The notes under the pieces are model-generated. The model was not told the DNA's origin. It saw nothing but the letters and a program-made list of their open reading frames with translations, and made no database searches. The position numbers and the translations under genes are program-made. A DNA stretch of 39,015 nt from Nitrococcus sp. (lineage in GTDB: Bacteria > Pseudomonadota > Gammaproteobacteria > Nitrococcales > Nitrococcaceae), in the NCBI GenBank assembly GCA_030452265.1, contig JAKDMQ010000005.1, positions 1 to 39,015 on the forward strand, written 5' to 3'. Positions 25,533-35,840 of this stretch are shown here, piece after piece (position 1 is the first letter of the stretch; each line of letters begins with the position of its first letter).

Positions 25533-27638
25533 TTACTCTCCACTGGGCAGCCACGCGATGTCCGCGATAGCAAGGAATAGGCGCGAGACATGAGCTAATA
25601 AGGCAAGGCGATTGGAGCGCAGAGCCGGATCTTCGCTCATTACCAGCACCGCATCGAAAAACCGGTCGACGGGTTCGCGCAGCCGGGCAAGCTCTTGAAG
25701 TGCCACGGTGTACTGCGCGGCGCCTGCCAGTCGTTCGATTTCGGGCGTGAGCTCAGTGAGCGCGGCACAGAGCCGCCTCTCTTCAGCTTGCTCGAGCCGG
25801 TCGGGATCCAAACGGTGAGGTTCTCGATGACCGACGCCGGCTTGGCGCAGGATATGGCGAATGCGCTTGTTCGCCGCCGCCAGACTAGCAGCCTCGGGCA
25901 GTCGCACGAACTCATCACAAGCCAATACCCTGCGGTGAAAATCCAATGGATCGACAGAGAAGTCCTCGCGCTGGGTCAGAGCGCGTACGGCCTCAAACAG
26001 CTCTGTTCGATAGTGGCGCTCTAAATAGAGGCTGCGCAGGCGATCCAGACAGAACTCCACCACGGAATTCACTTCTCGCGCGGCCTGAACGCCAGCGGGC
26101 ATTAGCTCGGCGGCGAAGGTGAAAAGCGCCTTGAGATCGATAGCTCGCTCCCCTTCGATACAGGTGCGTAATAAGCCGAGCGCCGCGCGACGAAGCGCAA
26201 ACGGGTCTTTCGTCCCCGTGGGTGCCTTGCCAAGCGCGAATATCCCAATGAGGGTGTCGGCACGCTCGGCTACGGCCAAGAGCTGACCGAGTGTGCTCTG
26301 GGCAATTGCGTCGTTGGCGAACCGCGGTCGGTAGCCCTCATCGAGGGCCAGAGCGATCGCTGCATTCTCGCCATCGTGCTGCGCGTAATAGCGCCCCATG
26401 ACACCTTGCAGCTCCGGGAATTCACCGACCATTTGCGTAAGCAAATCGGTCTTGGAGAGCCATGCGGCGCGTTCGACTAGCGCGCTCTCTACCCCAAAAT
26501 TAGCGGCAAAGCGCTGCCCAAGCGCGGCGATGCGGGCCGACTTGTCGTGTAGGGAGCCGAGCTCTCTTTGGAATAAGACAGCTTTGAGCTCCGGTATGCG
26601 CCTGGCGAGCGAGAGGCGCCGATCCTGGTCCCAGAAGAAAGCCGCATCGGCCAATCGCGGCCGAATCACGCGCTCGTTGCCGGCGATTACCCGTGCGGGA
26701 TCTTGGCTTTGCAGATTGGCGATCGTAATGAAGCGCGGTAGCAGTCGCCCGTCTGCGCCGCGCAAGGGGAAGAATTTCTGATGCCGCTGCATGCTGGAAA
26801 CGAGCGCTTCCGGCGGTACTCGCAGGAAAGTCTCGTCGAACGTTCCCGCCAGCGCGACCGGCCACTCTACCAAGGCGGTGATTTCGTCGAGTAGGGCATC
26901 ATCCCACACCGGGCGAGCGTCAAGCCCTTCGGCGCAGCGCTCTACCTGCGCCAGGATCAGCTCGCGCCGCGCGTCGAAATCGGCTATGACGTAGCCTTCC
27001 TTGTGCAAGCGCTCGCGGTATTCCACGGGCTCGCGCAGGCTGATCGGCTGCGGGTGATGGATGCGATGGCCGCGGCTGGTGTTTCCGCTTGGGATATCGA
27101 GAAGGGTCGCCGGAACCACTTCCGCGCCGAGCATCAACACCAGCCAATGCACGGGGCGAACGAACTCGGCCTCGCTATTGCCCCAGCGCATGCGCTTTGC
27201 GATGGGTAAGCGCGCTAGGGCTTGGGCAATGAGCTCGGGTAGCAGCTCGCTCGCCGCGCGCCCGGATTGTGTGCCCCGATAGGCAAGCCAAGCACCTTTT
27301 GCCGTCTCCAGGCGATAGAGCCGATCGACCTCGACTCCGCAGGAGCGGGCGAAGCCAAGTGCGGCCCGAGTCGGCTGTCCGGCCGCATCAAAGGCGGTGT
27401 GTAACGCCGGGCCCGTGCGCTCGATCTTCCGAGCGGATTGCTGCAGTGCAACAGAGCGCACCAGCACCGCCAAACGCCGGGGAGTGGCAAAACGCACATG
27501 CTCGCCATGGGGCAGTTGCGCCTGATCCAGTCCGGCGATGATTTCGCTCGCAAAGGATTCCATCAGAATGCGCAGCGTCTTGGGGGGCAGCTCTTCGGTG
27601 CCCAGCTCGACCAGCAGATCCCTATGCGCGTCGCTCAT
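25533..27638 (-). CDS. glyS: Glycyl-tRNA synthetase beta subunit
   Basis: [72 protein letters not shown]. Confidence 0.97.
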   Translation of the reverse strand: MSDAHRDLLVELGTEELPPKTLRILMESFASEIIAGLDQAQLPHGEHVRFATPRRLAVLVRSVALQQSARKIERTGPALHTAFDAAGQPTRAALGFARSCGVEVDRLYRLETAKGAWLAYRGTQSGRAASELLPELIAQALARLPIAKRMRWGNSEAEFVRPVHWLVLMLGAEVVPATLLDIPSGNTSRGHRIHHPQPISLREPVEYRERLHKEGYVIADFDARRELILAQVERCAEGLDARPVWDDALLDEITALVEWPVALAGTFDETFLRVPPEALVSSMQRHQKFFPLRGADGRLLPRFITIANLQSQDPARVIAGNERVIRPRLADAAFFWDQDRRLSLARRIPELKAVLFQRELGSLHDKSARIAALGQRFAANFGVESALVERAAWLSKTDLLTQMVGEFPELQGVMGRYYAQHDGENAAIALALDEGYRPRFANDAIAQSTLGQLLAVAERADTLIGIFALGKAPTGTKDPFALRRAALGLLRTCIEGERAIDLKALFTFAAELMPAGVQAAREVNSVVEFCLDRLRSLYLERHYRTELFEAVRALTQREDFSVDPLDFHRRVLACDEFVRLPEAASLAAANKRIRHILRQAGVGHREPHRLDPDRLEQAEERRLCAALTELTPEIERLAGAAQYTVALQELARLREPVDRFFDAVLVMSEDPALRSNRLALLAHVSRLFLAIADIAWLPSGE

Positions 27639-28534
27639 TTGCCGGCTTCCTTGGTTGCCTTGAGCAGGGGAAAATCGAGTGCCTCGCGGGCGGCGAAATA
27701 GGCTTGGGCTACGGCGCGTGCTCGTGCCCGCAGGCGCAGTATGTAGCTTTGACGCTCGGTTACCGAAACCGCATGCCGTGCTTCCAGGAGGTTGAAGGTA
27801 TGCGAGGCCTTCAGGGCCATCTCGTAGGCGGGCAGCGCCAGGCCGATCTCCACTAGGCGTTTGCTCTCGCGCTCGTAGACCTCAAACGAGTCGAAGAGTG
27901 TATCGACGCTGGCCTGCTCGAAATTGTATTGAGACATCTCGCGTTCGTTCTGCAGAAACACGTCGCCGTAAGATACAGGCCCTGCCGGGCCTTCGGCCCA
28001 GGTCAGCTCGTATACACTTTCCTTGTCTTGCAGGTACATCGCGATGCGTTCGAGCCCGTAAGTAATCTCACCCATGACCGGCCGGCAGTCCAGACCGCCG
28101 ACCTGTTGGAAGTAGGTAAACTGCGTGATCTCCATGCCGTTGAGCCAGACCTCCCAGCCCAAACCCCAGGCACCGAGCGAGGGTGATTCCCAGTTGTCTT
28201 CGACGAAGCGAATATCGTGCACGGCAAGGTCGATGCCAAGCGCTTGCAGCGAGCCCAGATACTGTTCCTGCAGGTCCGCCGGGGAGGGTTTGAGCACGGC
28301 CTGAAATTGATAGTAGTGCTGCAACCGATTGGGGTTGTCCCCGTAGCGGCCATCTTGGGGCCGGCGCGAGGGTTGCACATAAGCCGCGTGCCAGGGTTCC
28401 GGGCCGAGTGCGCGCAGGAAAGTTGCCGGATGGAATGTGCCCGCACCCACCTCGATGTCGAACGGCTGCAATATCACACAACCGCGTTGCGCCCAGTAGC
28501 GCTGTAACACAAAAACGAGTTCTTGAAAGGTCAT
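27635..28534 (-). CDS. glyQ: Glycyl-tRNA synthetase alpha subunit
   Basis: [65 protein letters not shown]. Start set at the internal Met; the ORF track extends to 28591. Confidence 0.97.
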   Translation of the reverse strand: MTFQELVFVLQRYWAQRGCVILQPFDIEVGAGTFHPATFLRALGPEPWHAAYVQPSRRPQDGRYGDNPNRLQHYYQFQAVLKPSPADLQEQYLGSLQALGIDLAVHDIRFVEDNWESPSLGAWGLGWEVWLNGMEITQFTYFQQVGGLDCRPVMGEITYGLERIAMYLQDKESVYELTWAEGPAGPVSYGDVFLQNEREMSQYNFEQASVDTLFDSFEVYERESKRLVEIGLALPAYEMALKASHTFNLLEARHAVSVTERQSYILRLRARARAVAQAYFAAREALDFPLLKATKEAGK

Positions 28535-28709
28535 CCTATCGGTCCCTGGAGTGATGTGCCGCTCGATGCTCCTGCACGACCTCGAGCACAAGGGCTGAAT
28601 TATAGTGTGTCGAGCTCAGAGGGTCTAAACCGTTAAGTCCGCCAAACATTCCAGCGCGATTGCCGTTACGATATATAGATAATGAGAGACGGGTAGAATT
28701 GAGAGGTGG

Positions 28710-29282
28710 GTGATGAGCCGTTTGATCCTAGAGCCAAGCGCCACGGCAGCATGGCATCGCGTGGTGACCGAGGCTGCTAGCGATGCTGAATGCGAGCTTG
28801 ATGAGCAACGCGAGAGCTATTTGGTATTCTTGCTCATGCGCTATCTGAGACGTCCTGAATTGGTACGCTCGGTGTTTGCCTTGAAGTTTCTGCAAGCGCT
28901 GCTGAGCCGCGGACGGATGCGACGCGATCGCCTGCAGGAGGTTGGCGATCAGTGCCTTATCTTCGCTGGGTTGTTTCCAGAGCAGGCCGAGCGGCGACGG
29001 GTACGCCTTAGCTACTTTGTCGATCTCGGGCGTTCTGCGTACAGCGACCTTGCCGATGCGCCGCACGCGGGTAGCGCTGAGCTCTTTCATACCCTAGCGT
29101 GTACCTTTGTCGTTTTGACCGATGTGCTGCGCGCGATCCGCCAGCGGGATGGCAGTCCAGCGATGACGGCTTTGCAGGCGGCTGAGTGCTCGCTCGAGAC
29201 CGACAGCGCGCTAGCGAGGCGCATGCTGCGGCACTATACCAAAGCCACGCTGGTCGCGCCCACTGGTCAGCGCCGGCATTGA
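28710..29282 (+). CDS. Hypothetical protein of unknown function (190 aa), upstream of glnA
   Basis: Long ORF (GTG at 28710, ATG at 28713) in the gap between divergent glyQ and glnA; no motif recognised. Confidence 0.65.
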   Translation: MMSRLILEPSATAAWHRVVTEAASDAECELDEQRESYLVFLLMRYLRRPELVRSVFALKFLQALLSRGRMRRDRLQEVGDQCLIFAGLFPEQAERRRVRLSYFVDLGRSAYSDLADAPHAGSAELFHTLACTFVVLTDVLRAIRQRDGSPAMTALQAAECSLETDSALARRMLRHYTKATLVAPTGQRRH

Positions 29283-29341
29283 TTGATTGCGACTAGCTCT
29301 GCTTCACATCAAGCCGGGCGCCGGCAGTGGAGTAGTGCGGT

Positions 29342-29358
29342 TGCACAAATCGGGTGCA
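29342..29358. promoter_or_regulatory. NtrC-like binding site 1 upstream of glnA
   Basis: TGCACAAATCGGGTGCA: TGCAC-N7-GTGCA dyad. Confidence 0.75.
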
Positions 29359-29373
29359 TACTGCGACGGTGGC

Positions 29374-29390
29374 TGCACCGTTTGAGTGCA
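29374..29390. promoter_or_regulatory. NtrC-like binding site 2 upstream of glnA
   Basis: TGCACCGTTTGAGTGCA: TGCAC-N7-GTGCA dyad, centred 32 bp from site 1. Confidence 0.75.
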
Positions 29391-29463
29391 TTGAGTGGGC
29401 GCCTGGCGCTCGCGCGCTTAGCGGATCCAGCGAGCGGGCTTAGCGGGTGTATATTCAGGAACC

Positions 29464-29478
29464 TGGCATGATTACTGC
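29464..29478 (+). promoter_or_regulatory. Sigma54 (RpoN) -24/-12 promoter of glnA
   Basis: TGGCATGATTACTGC fits TGGCAC-N5-TTGC with correct GG/GC spacing; located 65 bp upstream of the glnA ATG. Confidence 0.78.
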
Positions 29479-29542
29479 CGTGTATTCGGCGCGTTTTTAA
29501 TGATCATAATCAAATGCTGGAATCCACCTTGGAGGTTGACTG

Positions 29543-30958
29543 ATGGCGCGCACGGCTGATGACGCACTGAAGCTGATCAAGGACAAAGAGGCCAAGTTCG
29601 TGGATCTGCGATTCACGGATACTCGGGGCAAGTGGCAGCATTTGACCCTTCCCTCTCACTGCGTCGATGAGGATCTCTTCGAGAGCGGCAAGATGTTCGA
29701 CGGCTCATCGATCTCGGGTTGGAAGGGTATCCAGGAGTCGGACATGATCCTGATGCCGGATGCCACTACGGCCGTAATCGATCCTTTCTTCGATGAGACC
29801 ACGCTCAATCTGACCTGTGACGTTATCGAGCCCAGCACGATGCAGGGCTATGAGCGCGATCCGCGGTCACTGGCCAGGCGTGCGGAGACTTACCTGCAAG
29901 CCACCGGTATTGGCGATGCCGCCTATTTCGGTCCCGAGGCTGAATTTTTCATCTTCGATGACGTGCGCTGGGGGGCCGATATCAGCGGCAGCTTCTGCAA
30001 AATAGACTCCGAGGAGGCGCGCTGGAATTCCGAGCGTATGTATCCGGACGGCAACATGGGTCACCGTCCGGGGATCAAGGGCGGGTACTTCCCCGTGCCG
30101 CCCGTAGATGCCCTGCACGACATCCGCAGCGCCATGTGTCAGGCCATGTCCGAGATGGGGCTGATCACCGAGGTGCATCATCATGAGGTCGCCACGGCCG
30201 GGCAAGGCGAGATCGGCACTAAGTTCGATACGCTGGTCAAGAAGGCCGATGAGCTGCAGATATATAAGTACTGCGTGCACAATGTCGCCGCCGCTTTCGG
30301 CAAGACCGCGACGTTTATGCCAAAGCCGCTGGTGGGGGATAACGGCAATGGTTGCCATGTCCACCAATCCATTGCCAAAGGCGGCGAAACCTTATTTGCG
30401 GGCGATCGCTATGGCGGATTGTCCGAGATAGCGCTCTACTATATCGGGGGGATCATCCGCCACGCGAAGGCATTGAACGCGTTCACCAACGCCGCCACTA
30501 ACAGCTACAAGCGCCTAGTGCCCGGATTCGAGGCACCGGTGCTGTTGGCCTACTCCGCACGCAATCGCTCGGCATCGATTCGTATCCCGTGGGTTTCTAG
30601 CCCCAAAGCGCGGCGCATCGAGGTTCGTTTTCCCGATGCCACCGCCAATCCGTATTTCGCCTTCGCCGCCATGCTGATGGCGGGGCTCGATGGAATTCAG
30701 AACAAGATTCATCCAGGCGATGCCATGGACAAGGATCTCTATGACCTGCCGCCAGAGGAGGAGAAGGAGATCCCCAAGGTGGCCTTCTCGCTGGAGGAAG
30801 CCCTGCAGGCTCTGGATCAGGACCGCGCTTTCCTCAAAGCCGGTGACGTCTTCACCGATGATGCGATCGACGGCTATCTCGGATTGAAGAGGGAGGAGGT
30901 CCAACGGCTGCGTATGACGACGCACCCGATTGAGTTCGATATGTATTACAGTGTGTGA
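29543..30958 (+). CDS. glnA: Glutamine synthetase, type I
   Basis: [75 protein letters not shown]. Confidence 0.98.
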   Translation: MARTADDALKLIKDKEAKFVDLRFTDTRGKWQHLTLPSHCVDEDLFESGKMFDGSSISGWKGIQESDMILMPDATTAVIDPFFDETTLNLTCDVIEPSTMQGYERDPRSLARRAETYLQATGIGDAAYFGPEAEFFIFDDVRWGADISGSFCKIDSEEARWNSERMYPDGNMGHRPGIKGGYFPVPPVDALHDIRSAMCQAMSEMGLITEVHHHEVATAGQGEIGTKFDTLVKKADELQIYKYCVHNVAAAFGKTATFMPKPLVGDNGNGCHVHQSIAKGGETLFAGDRYGGLSEIALYYIGGIIRHAKALNAFTNAATNSYKRLVPGFEAPVLLAYSARNRSASIRIPWVSSPKARRIEVRFPDATANPYFAFAAMLMAGLDGIQNKIHPGDAMDKDLYDLPPEEEKEIPKVAFSLEEALQALDQDRAFLKAGDVFTDDAIDGYLGLKREEVQRLRMTTHPIEFDMYYSV

Positions 30959-31011
30959 TGACGAGGGGGCATTCAACACGGAGGGCGGCCGAAGCTCGGT
31001 CGAGGCATCAC

Positions 31012-31575
31012 ATGGTATTTCAACTGACAACAAGGAGGCGCATCGCTGCAAGCGCCTTGCTTTTCTTGCTGGCGGCTCCGGTAGCCGCGGCTGAGGTTTA
31101 TAAATGGACGGATGAGAACGGCGTGGTGCACTTCTCCGATAGGCCCCATCCGGATGCCATGCGCGTGGATGTGGGAGAGCCGTTGGTATACAGCCCGCCG
31201 CCGATTGATTTTGAGGCCACCGCGACAGCGAAGCCGAGCGCAGCCGCTCCTGGCTACGCGCATTTTAGCATCGTCGAGCCGCAGCCAGAGGCAACCGTGC
31301 GCAATAATCCGGGCACTGTCGTTGTACGTCTCGAGGTTGAGCCCGACCTGCGCGACGGTGATCGCATCCAAGTGCTTTTGGACGGCCAGCCTGTGACTAC
31401 CGGTGGCCCGAGCGCAGACACGGTAACGCTGCGCCAGGTCTATCGGGGCGCGCATACGCTAAGCGCACTGATCAAGGACAACGCTGGAGAGGTTATTGCG
31501 CGCGCCGACCCGGTTACCTTCTACATGCACCGTCCCTCCGTGCATATTCCGGCAAACAAGCCGCCGCGTCTCTAG
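31012..31575 (+). CDS. DUF4124-like secreted/periplasmic protein
   Basis: Signal peptide (RRIAASALLFLLAAPVAAA) followed by AEVYKWTDENGVVHFSDRPHPDA, typical of DUF4124; C-terminal Ig-like segment. Start chosen at the internal Met. Confidence 0.85.
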   Translation: MVFQLTTRRRIAASALLFLLAAPVAAAEVYKWTDENGVVHFSDRPHPDAMRVDVGEPLVYSPPPIDFEATATAKPSAAAPGYAHFSIVEPQPEATVRNNPGTVVVRLEVEPDLRDGDRIQVLLDGQPVTTGGPSADTVTLRQVYRGAHTLSALIKDNAGEVIARADPVTFYMHRPSVHIPANKPPRL

Positions 31576-31580
31576 CGATT

Positions 31581-31595
31581 GCACCAAATGGGTGC
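31581..31595. promoter_or_regulatory. NtrC-like binding site between the DUF4124 gene and glnL
   Basis: GCACCAAATGGGTGC, close to GCAC-N5-TGGTGC; just after the DUF4124 stop and ~135 bp before the glnL start. Confidence 0.65.
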
Positions 31596-31729
31596 GTCCA
31601 CTCGCCCGCCCACCCCCCTATTGAGCCGAGCAATTCCGGCAAGCGGCCGGCGTAAACGCTCGCTGGCGGCGCGCAGGTTGGAGTCTGCACGGTGGCTGCC
31701 TAGTGGCGCTATTGTTGCCGGGAGCGCTT

Positions 31730-32780
31730 ATGCGATCGGATGTCGTCCTCTCGAGCGATGATATTTTAGAGTTGCTGAGCACGGCGGTTATTGTGCTCGG
31801 TCGCGATCGCAGGGTGTGCTATCTCAACGCGGCGGCCGAGGGTCTGTTGCAGATCAGCGCCCGCCAGGCGATCAGTATGGAGCTCTCACGGTTGCTGGCG
31901 AGCTCGGATACGCTCGAGTGGGCCATTGAAAGGGCGCTGGAGCGGCAGGCGAGTTACATGGAGCGTGAGCACCGCCTCGTTGTGGGCAGCGCACGCGCCG
32001 TGACTGTTAATTGCGCCGTCACACCGCTGGCGCAAGGGCGCATCCTGTTGGAGCTCGATGAGCTCGATTGCCATTTGCGGATCTTTCGAGAGAATCAGCT
32101 CATTGCCCAGAATCGTGCCGTCCGCGAGCTCATTCGCAATCTAGCGCATGAGATCAAAAACCCACTCGGCGGGCTGCGCGGGGCCGCTCAGCTACTGCAA
32201 CAAGAGCTGCTAGAGCCGGGTCAGCACGAGTATACGAAAGTGATCATCAGCGAGGCCGACCGTCTGCGGGCACTGGTCGACGGGCTGCTCGGCCCGGATA
32301 GCCGCGCGCACTTCCAAGCTACCAATATCCACCAGCTGCTCGAGCATGTACGCCATCTTGTACAGGTCGAGGCGCCCGCCGGGGTTGCGATCGTGCGCGA
32401 CTACGATCCCAGCATTCCACTCATTCAGGCGGCCCCGGACCGGATCATTCAAGTGCTGCTCAATCTGGTGCGAAATGCGCTGCAGGCAGTCGGGGATAGG
32501 GGGGTAATCACGCTGCATACCCGCACGCAGCGCCGTTTCACCATCGGCGCCGTGGAGCATAGATTGGTGGCTTGCATCAAAATCATCGACGATGGCCGCG
32601 GAATCCCGGCAGAGCGCCAGGATACGATCTTCTACCCTATGGCGAGCGATTGTGCGCAGGGCTCTGGGCTCGGCCTGCCCATTGCCCAGACGTTGGTCTT
32701 TCAGCACGGTGGGCTGATCGAGTGCGCGAGCGAGCCGGGGCATACCGTCTTCACGGTGTGGTTGCCGATAGAGAAGCACC

Positions 32781-32788
<8 letters not shown>
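31730..32788 (+). CDS. glnL: Nitrogen regulation sensor histidine kinase NtrB
   Basis: PAS region, LIRNLAHEIKNPLGGLRGAAQLL H-box, NLVRNALQAV N-box, GSGLGLPIAQTLVFQHGG. ORF track starts at 31703 (GTG); the ATG at 31730 has a better ribosome-binding site. Confidence 0.95.
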
Positions 32789-34178
<1,390 letters not shown>

Positions 34179-34242
34179 TGGCTTGCGCGCTAACGCCACC
34201 GGTATATTCTCTCCCGCCGCGGCGGCTGCTCACTCAGACCTT

Positions 34243-34340
34243 GTAGATTGGGGTGACGAAGAAATCCCAACACCCCCGGTAGCGAGGACGGGGCGAACGT
34301 TGGGGCGGGTGTTGGGCTTCGCAAGCTCACTCCAAGCTAC
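34243..34340. repeat. MITE-like palindromic repeat with ~31-bp imperfect inverted arms
   Basis: Left arm GTAGATTGGGGTGACGAAGAAATCCCAACAC (34243-34273); right arm GTGTTGGGCTTCGCAAGCTCACTCCAAGCTAC (34309-34340), approximately reverse complementary; 35-bp spacer. Confidence 0.7.
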
Positions 34341-34423
34341 CGAGCTGCTCCGGAGTGAGGGCGCCGGCGACGGGAAATATCAGCTCCGTTGGAACAAAAG
34401 CCGTTCTGAACGGTCTACCCAAG

Positions 34424-34608
34424 TAAGCAAGCCCAACTCGGTGAGACCAAATTGCGACCTGCAACCACTTTGGCGGTGATCTGTCTCACGGAATTGAGCC
34501 CGGCATTGGCTGCAAGATGCAATTGCAGGCAGTAGGCTTGCTTAGAAAAACCTCCTCTTCGATGTAGGGCAGTCCCATGGCCGGCGCCAAGCGCCGGCCA
34601 CTTTTTTT
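34424..34608 (+). ncRNA. Candidate structured small RNA downstream of ntrC (5' end uncertain)
   Basis: Outer stem TAAGCAAGCC (34424-34433)/GGCTTGCTTA (34535-34544); nested stem GTGAGAC (34441-34447)/GTCTCAC (34483-34489) with inner CCAAA/TTTGG and TTGC/GCAA pairings; side hairpin CTGCAA/TTGCAG; CCTCCT at 34551-34556; intrinsic terminator at the end. Confidence 0.5.
34578..34608 (+). terminator. Rho-independent terminator
   Basis: TGGCCGGCGC-CAA-GCGCCGGCCA (10-bp perfect stem, 3-nt loop) followed by C then TTTTTTT. Confidence 0.85.
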
Positions 34609-34833
34609 CTGTCGCTGACGGCGAAGTGCTCGCCTTATGCAAGCTCGATTATGCCGAGTGCTGGTTTAGCCGCATTGACATGCAATGGCCCGGAGGACTT
34701 GGTGCGGGTTGTCATGGTGGCGCACCGCGGCTTAGAAGGGATCCATATCGAAGGGGCCGATGGCCGGCGATTGCGCAGCCCGGCATGCCGGTCGACATGG
34801 TGGGGACTATCGGGAAGGGTATCTGGGGTTAGA

Positions 34834-34909
34834 CGCGCCATCGATGAATAATAAGCGGCAGCCTATATTGGTGCAAATGGTAACGTGTCACCGTAATTCG
34901 TAATTGCCG
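34834..34909. repeat. 76-bp direct repeat, copy 1 (downstream of vapC)
   Basis: CGCGCCATCGATGAATAATAAGCGGCAGCCTATATTGGTGCAAATGGTAACGTGTCACCGTAATTCGTAATTGCCG; 5 mismatches to copy 2. Confidence 0.92.
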
Positions 34910-34929
34910 GCTACGCGCCGCCTGGTCCG

Positions 34930-35331
34930 TTACGGCTCATCAACGCGCAAGTGTTCGAAGTGCTGACGGTGAAAGCCGCTGTCGCGGGTCAGAAGTCGAT
35001 CCGCCTGGCCGGCGGCGTGCGCGCCAATCAGAAAATCGGCGGCAATGCGCGAGCGTTTGCCGCCAGTTGACCGGTGGCGGGCCCAGGCACTGGCGGCCGC
35101 AAGCGCCGAGGCTTCGGACATAGCGTCGAAACGCAGCCCGAAGGCTGCCAGGTCGCGCAGCACTTCCTGTGCTGGCTGGTAGGCGGTAGCAACTTCAGCC
35201 CAAACCACCTCGCAGGCGATTAATGCGCCGTCCCGGCTGGCGCGGGCCAGGGCGGCGGCCGAAGCGTGTCCAAACTCGGGATCGCCTTCCAGCACGTCGA
35301 TCAGGACATTGGTGTCCACCGCGGTGATCAT
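34930..35331 (-). CDS. vapC: VapC-like PIN-domain ribonuclease toxin
   Basis: MITAVDTNVLIDVLEGDPEF, CEVVWAEVA, RIAADFLIGAHAAGQADRLLTRDSGF: PIN acidic residues and layout. Confidence 0.92.
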   Translation of the reverse strand: MITAVDTNVLIDVLEGDPEFGHASAAALARASRDGALIACEVVWAEVATAYQPAQEVLRDLAAFGLRFDAMSEASALAAASAWARHRSTGGKRSRIAADFLIGAHAAGQADRLLTRDSGFHRQHFEHLRVDEP

Positions 35332-35552
35332 GCGTCCTTGCCGCGCAGTTCGGCCAGGATATCCGCTGTGCGGCGGCCGCGCCCATGCCGGCCCAGCAAC
35401 TTGAGCGCCGGGTGGTCGTCCGCGCGTTTAGTGGCGACCAAACATCCATCCCTGACCGCAAATTCCAACACGGTACCGGGAACAATACCGAGCTGATCGC
35501 GCAGCCTCTTGGGGATCGTAACTTGTCCGCGTTCCGCAACGATGGCGTTCAT
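35328..35552 (-). CDS. vapB: VapB-like antitoxin, AbrB/SpoVT swapped-hairpin type
   Basis: MNAIVAERGQVTIPKRLRDQLGIVPGTVLEFAVRDGCLVATK; ATGA overlap with vapC at 35328-35331. Confidence 0.9.
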   Translation of the reverse strand: MNAIVAERGQVTIPKRLRDQLGIVPGTVLEFAVRDGCLVATKRADDHPALKLLGRHGRGRRTADILAELRGKDA

Positions 35553-35582
35553 CGCGTCTCCGGGCGAAATTGTCTACTTTGT

Positions 35583-35607
35583 AAGTATGCATATAAAATC
35601 CATACTT
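35583..35607. promoter_or_regulatory. Putative vapBC operator/promoter dyad
   Basis: AAGTATG-N11-CATACTT inverted repeat upstream of vapB; on the minus strand TTGACA lies directly upstream with a CATACT -10-like hexamer at ~17 bp. Confidence 0.55.
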
Positions 35608-35616
35608 GTCAAAAGG

Positions 35617-35692
35617 CGCGCCATCAATAAATAACAAGCGGCAGCCTAAATTGGTGCAAATGATAACGTGTCACCGTAATTCGTAATTGCCG
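35617..35692. repeat. 76-bp direct repeat, copy 2 (upstream of vapB)
   Basis: CGCGCCATCAATAAATAACAAGCGGCAGCCTAAATTGGTGCAAATGATAACGTGTCACCGTAATTCGTAATTGCCG; same orientation as copy 1, offset 783 bp. Confidence 0.92.
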
Positions 35693-35840
35693 ATAATGAC
35701 CACTTCCCGATTGCGGTGCTTACCCACGGTCATGAAACTCACCTATTCTGTATCTACACGGATCAAAACCTTTGCGGGTATTCATGATCCGCGAGGCCCG
35801 ATCGTCCAGATTCACCTGGCCCTTGTCGCGCGCACCCGCC

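Noticed and set aside
34431-34499. Imperfect palindrome beginning GCCCAAC, considered as an integron attC site
   Set aside because: The left end fits RYYYAAC, but the right end (ATTGAGC) does not fit GTTRRRY and no integrase or cassette context is visible. A structured RNA explains the nested pairing better.
34183-34851. Short ORFs between ntrC and vapC (34183-34479, 34626-34832, 34651-34851, and minus-strand ORFs)
   Set aside because: They overlap the palindromic repeat, RNA candidate or each other, lack recognisable motifs, and are typical spurious ORFs in GC-rich DNA. A decayed gene remnant around 34620-34740 cannot be excluded.
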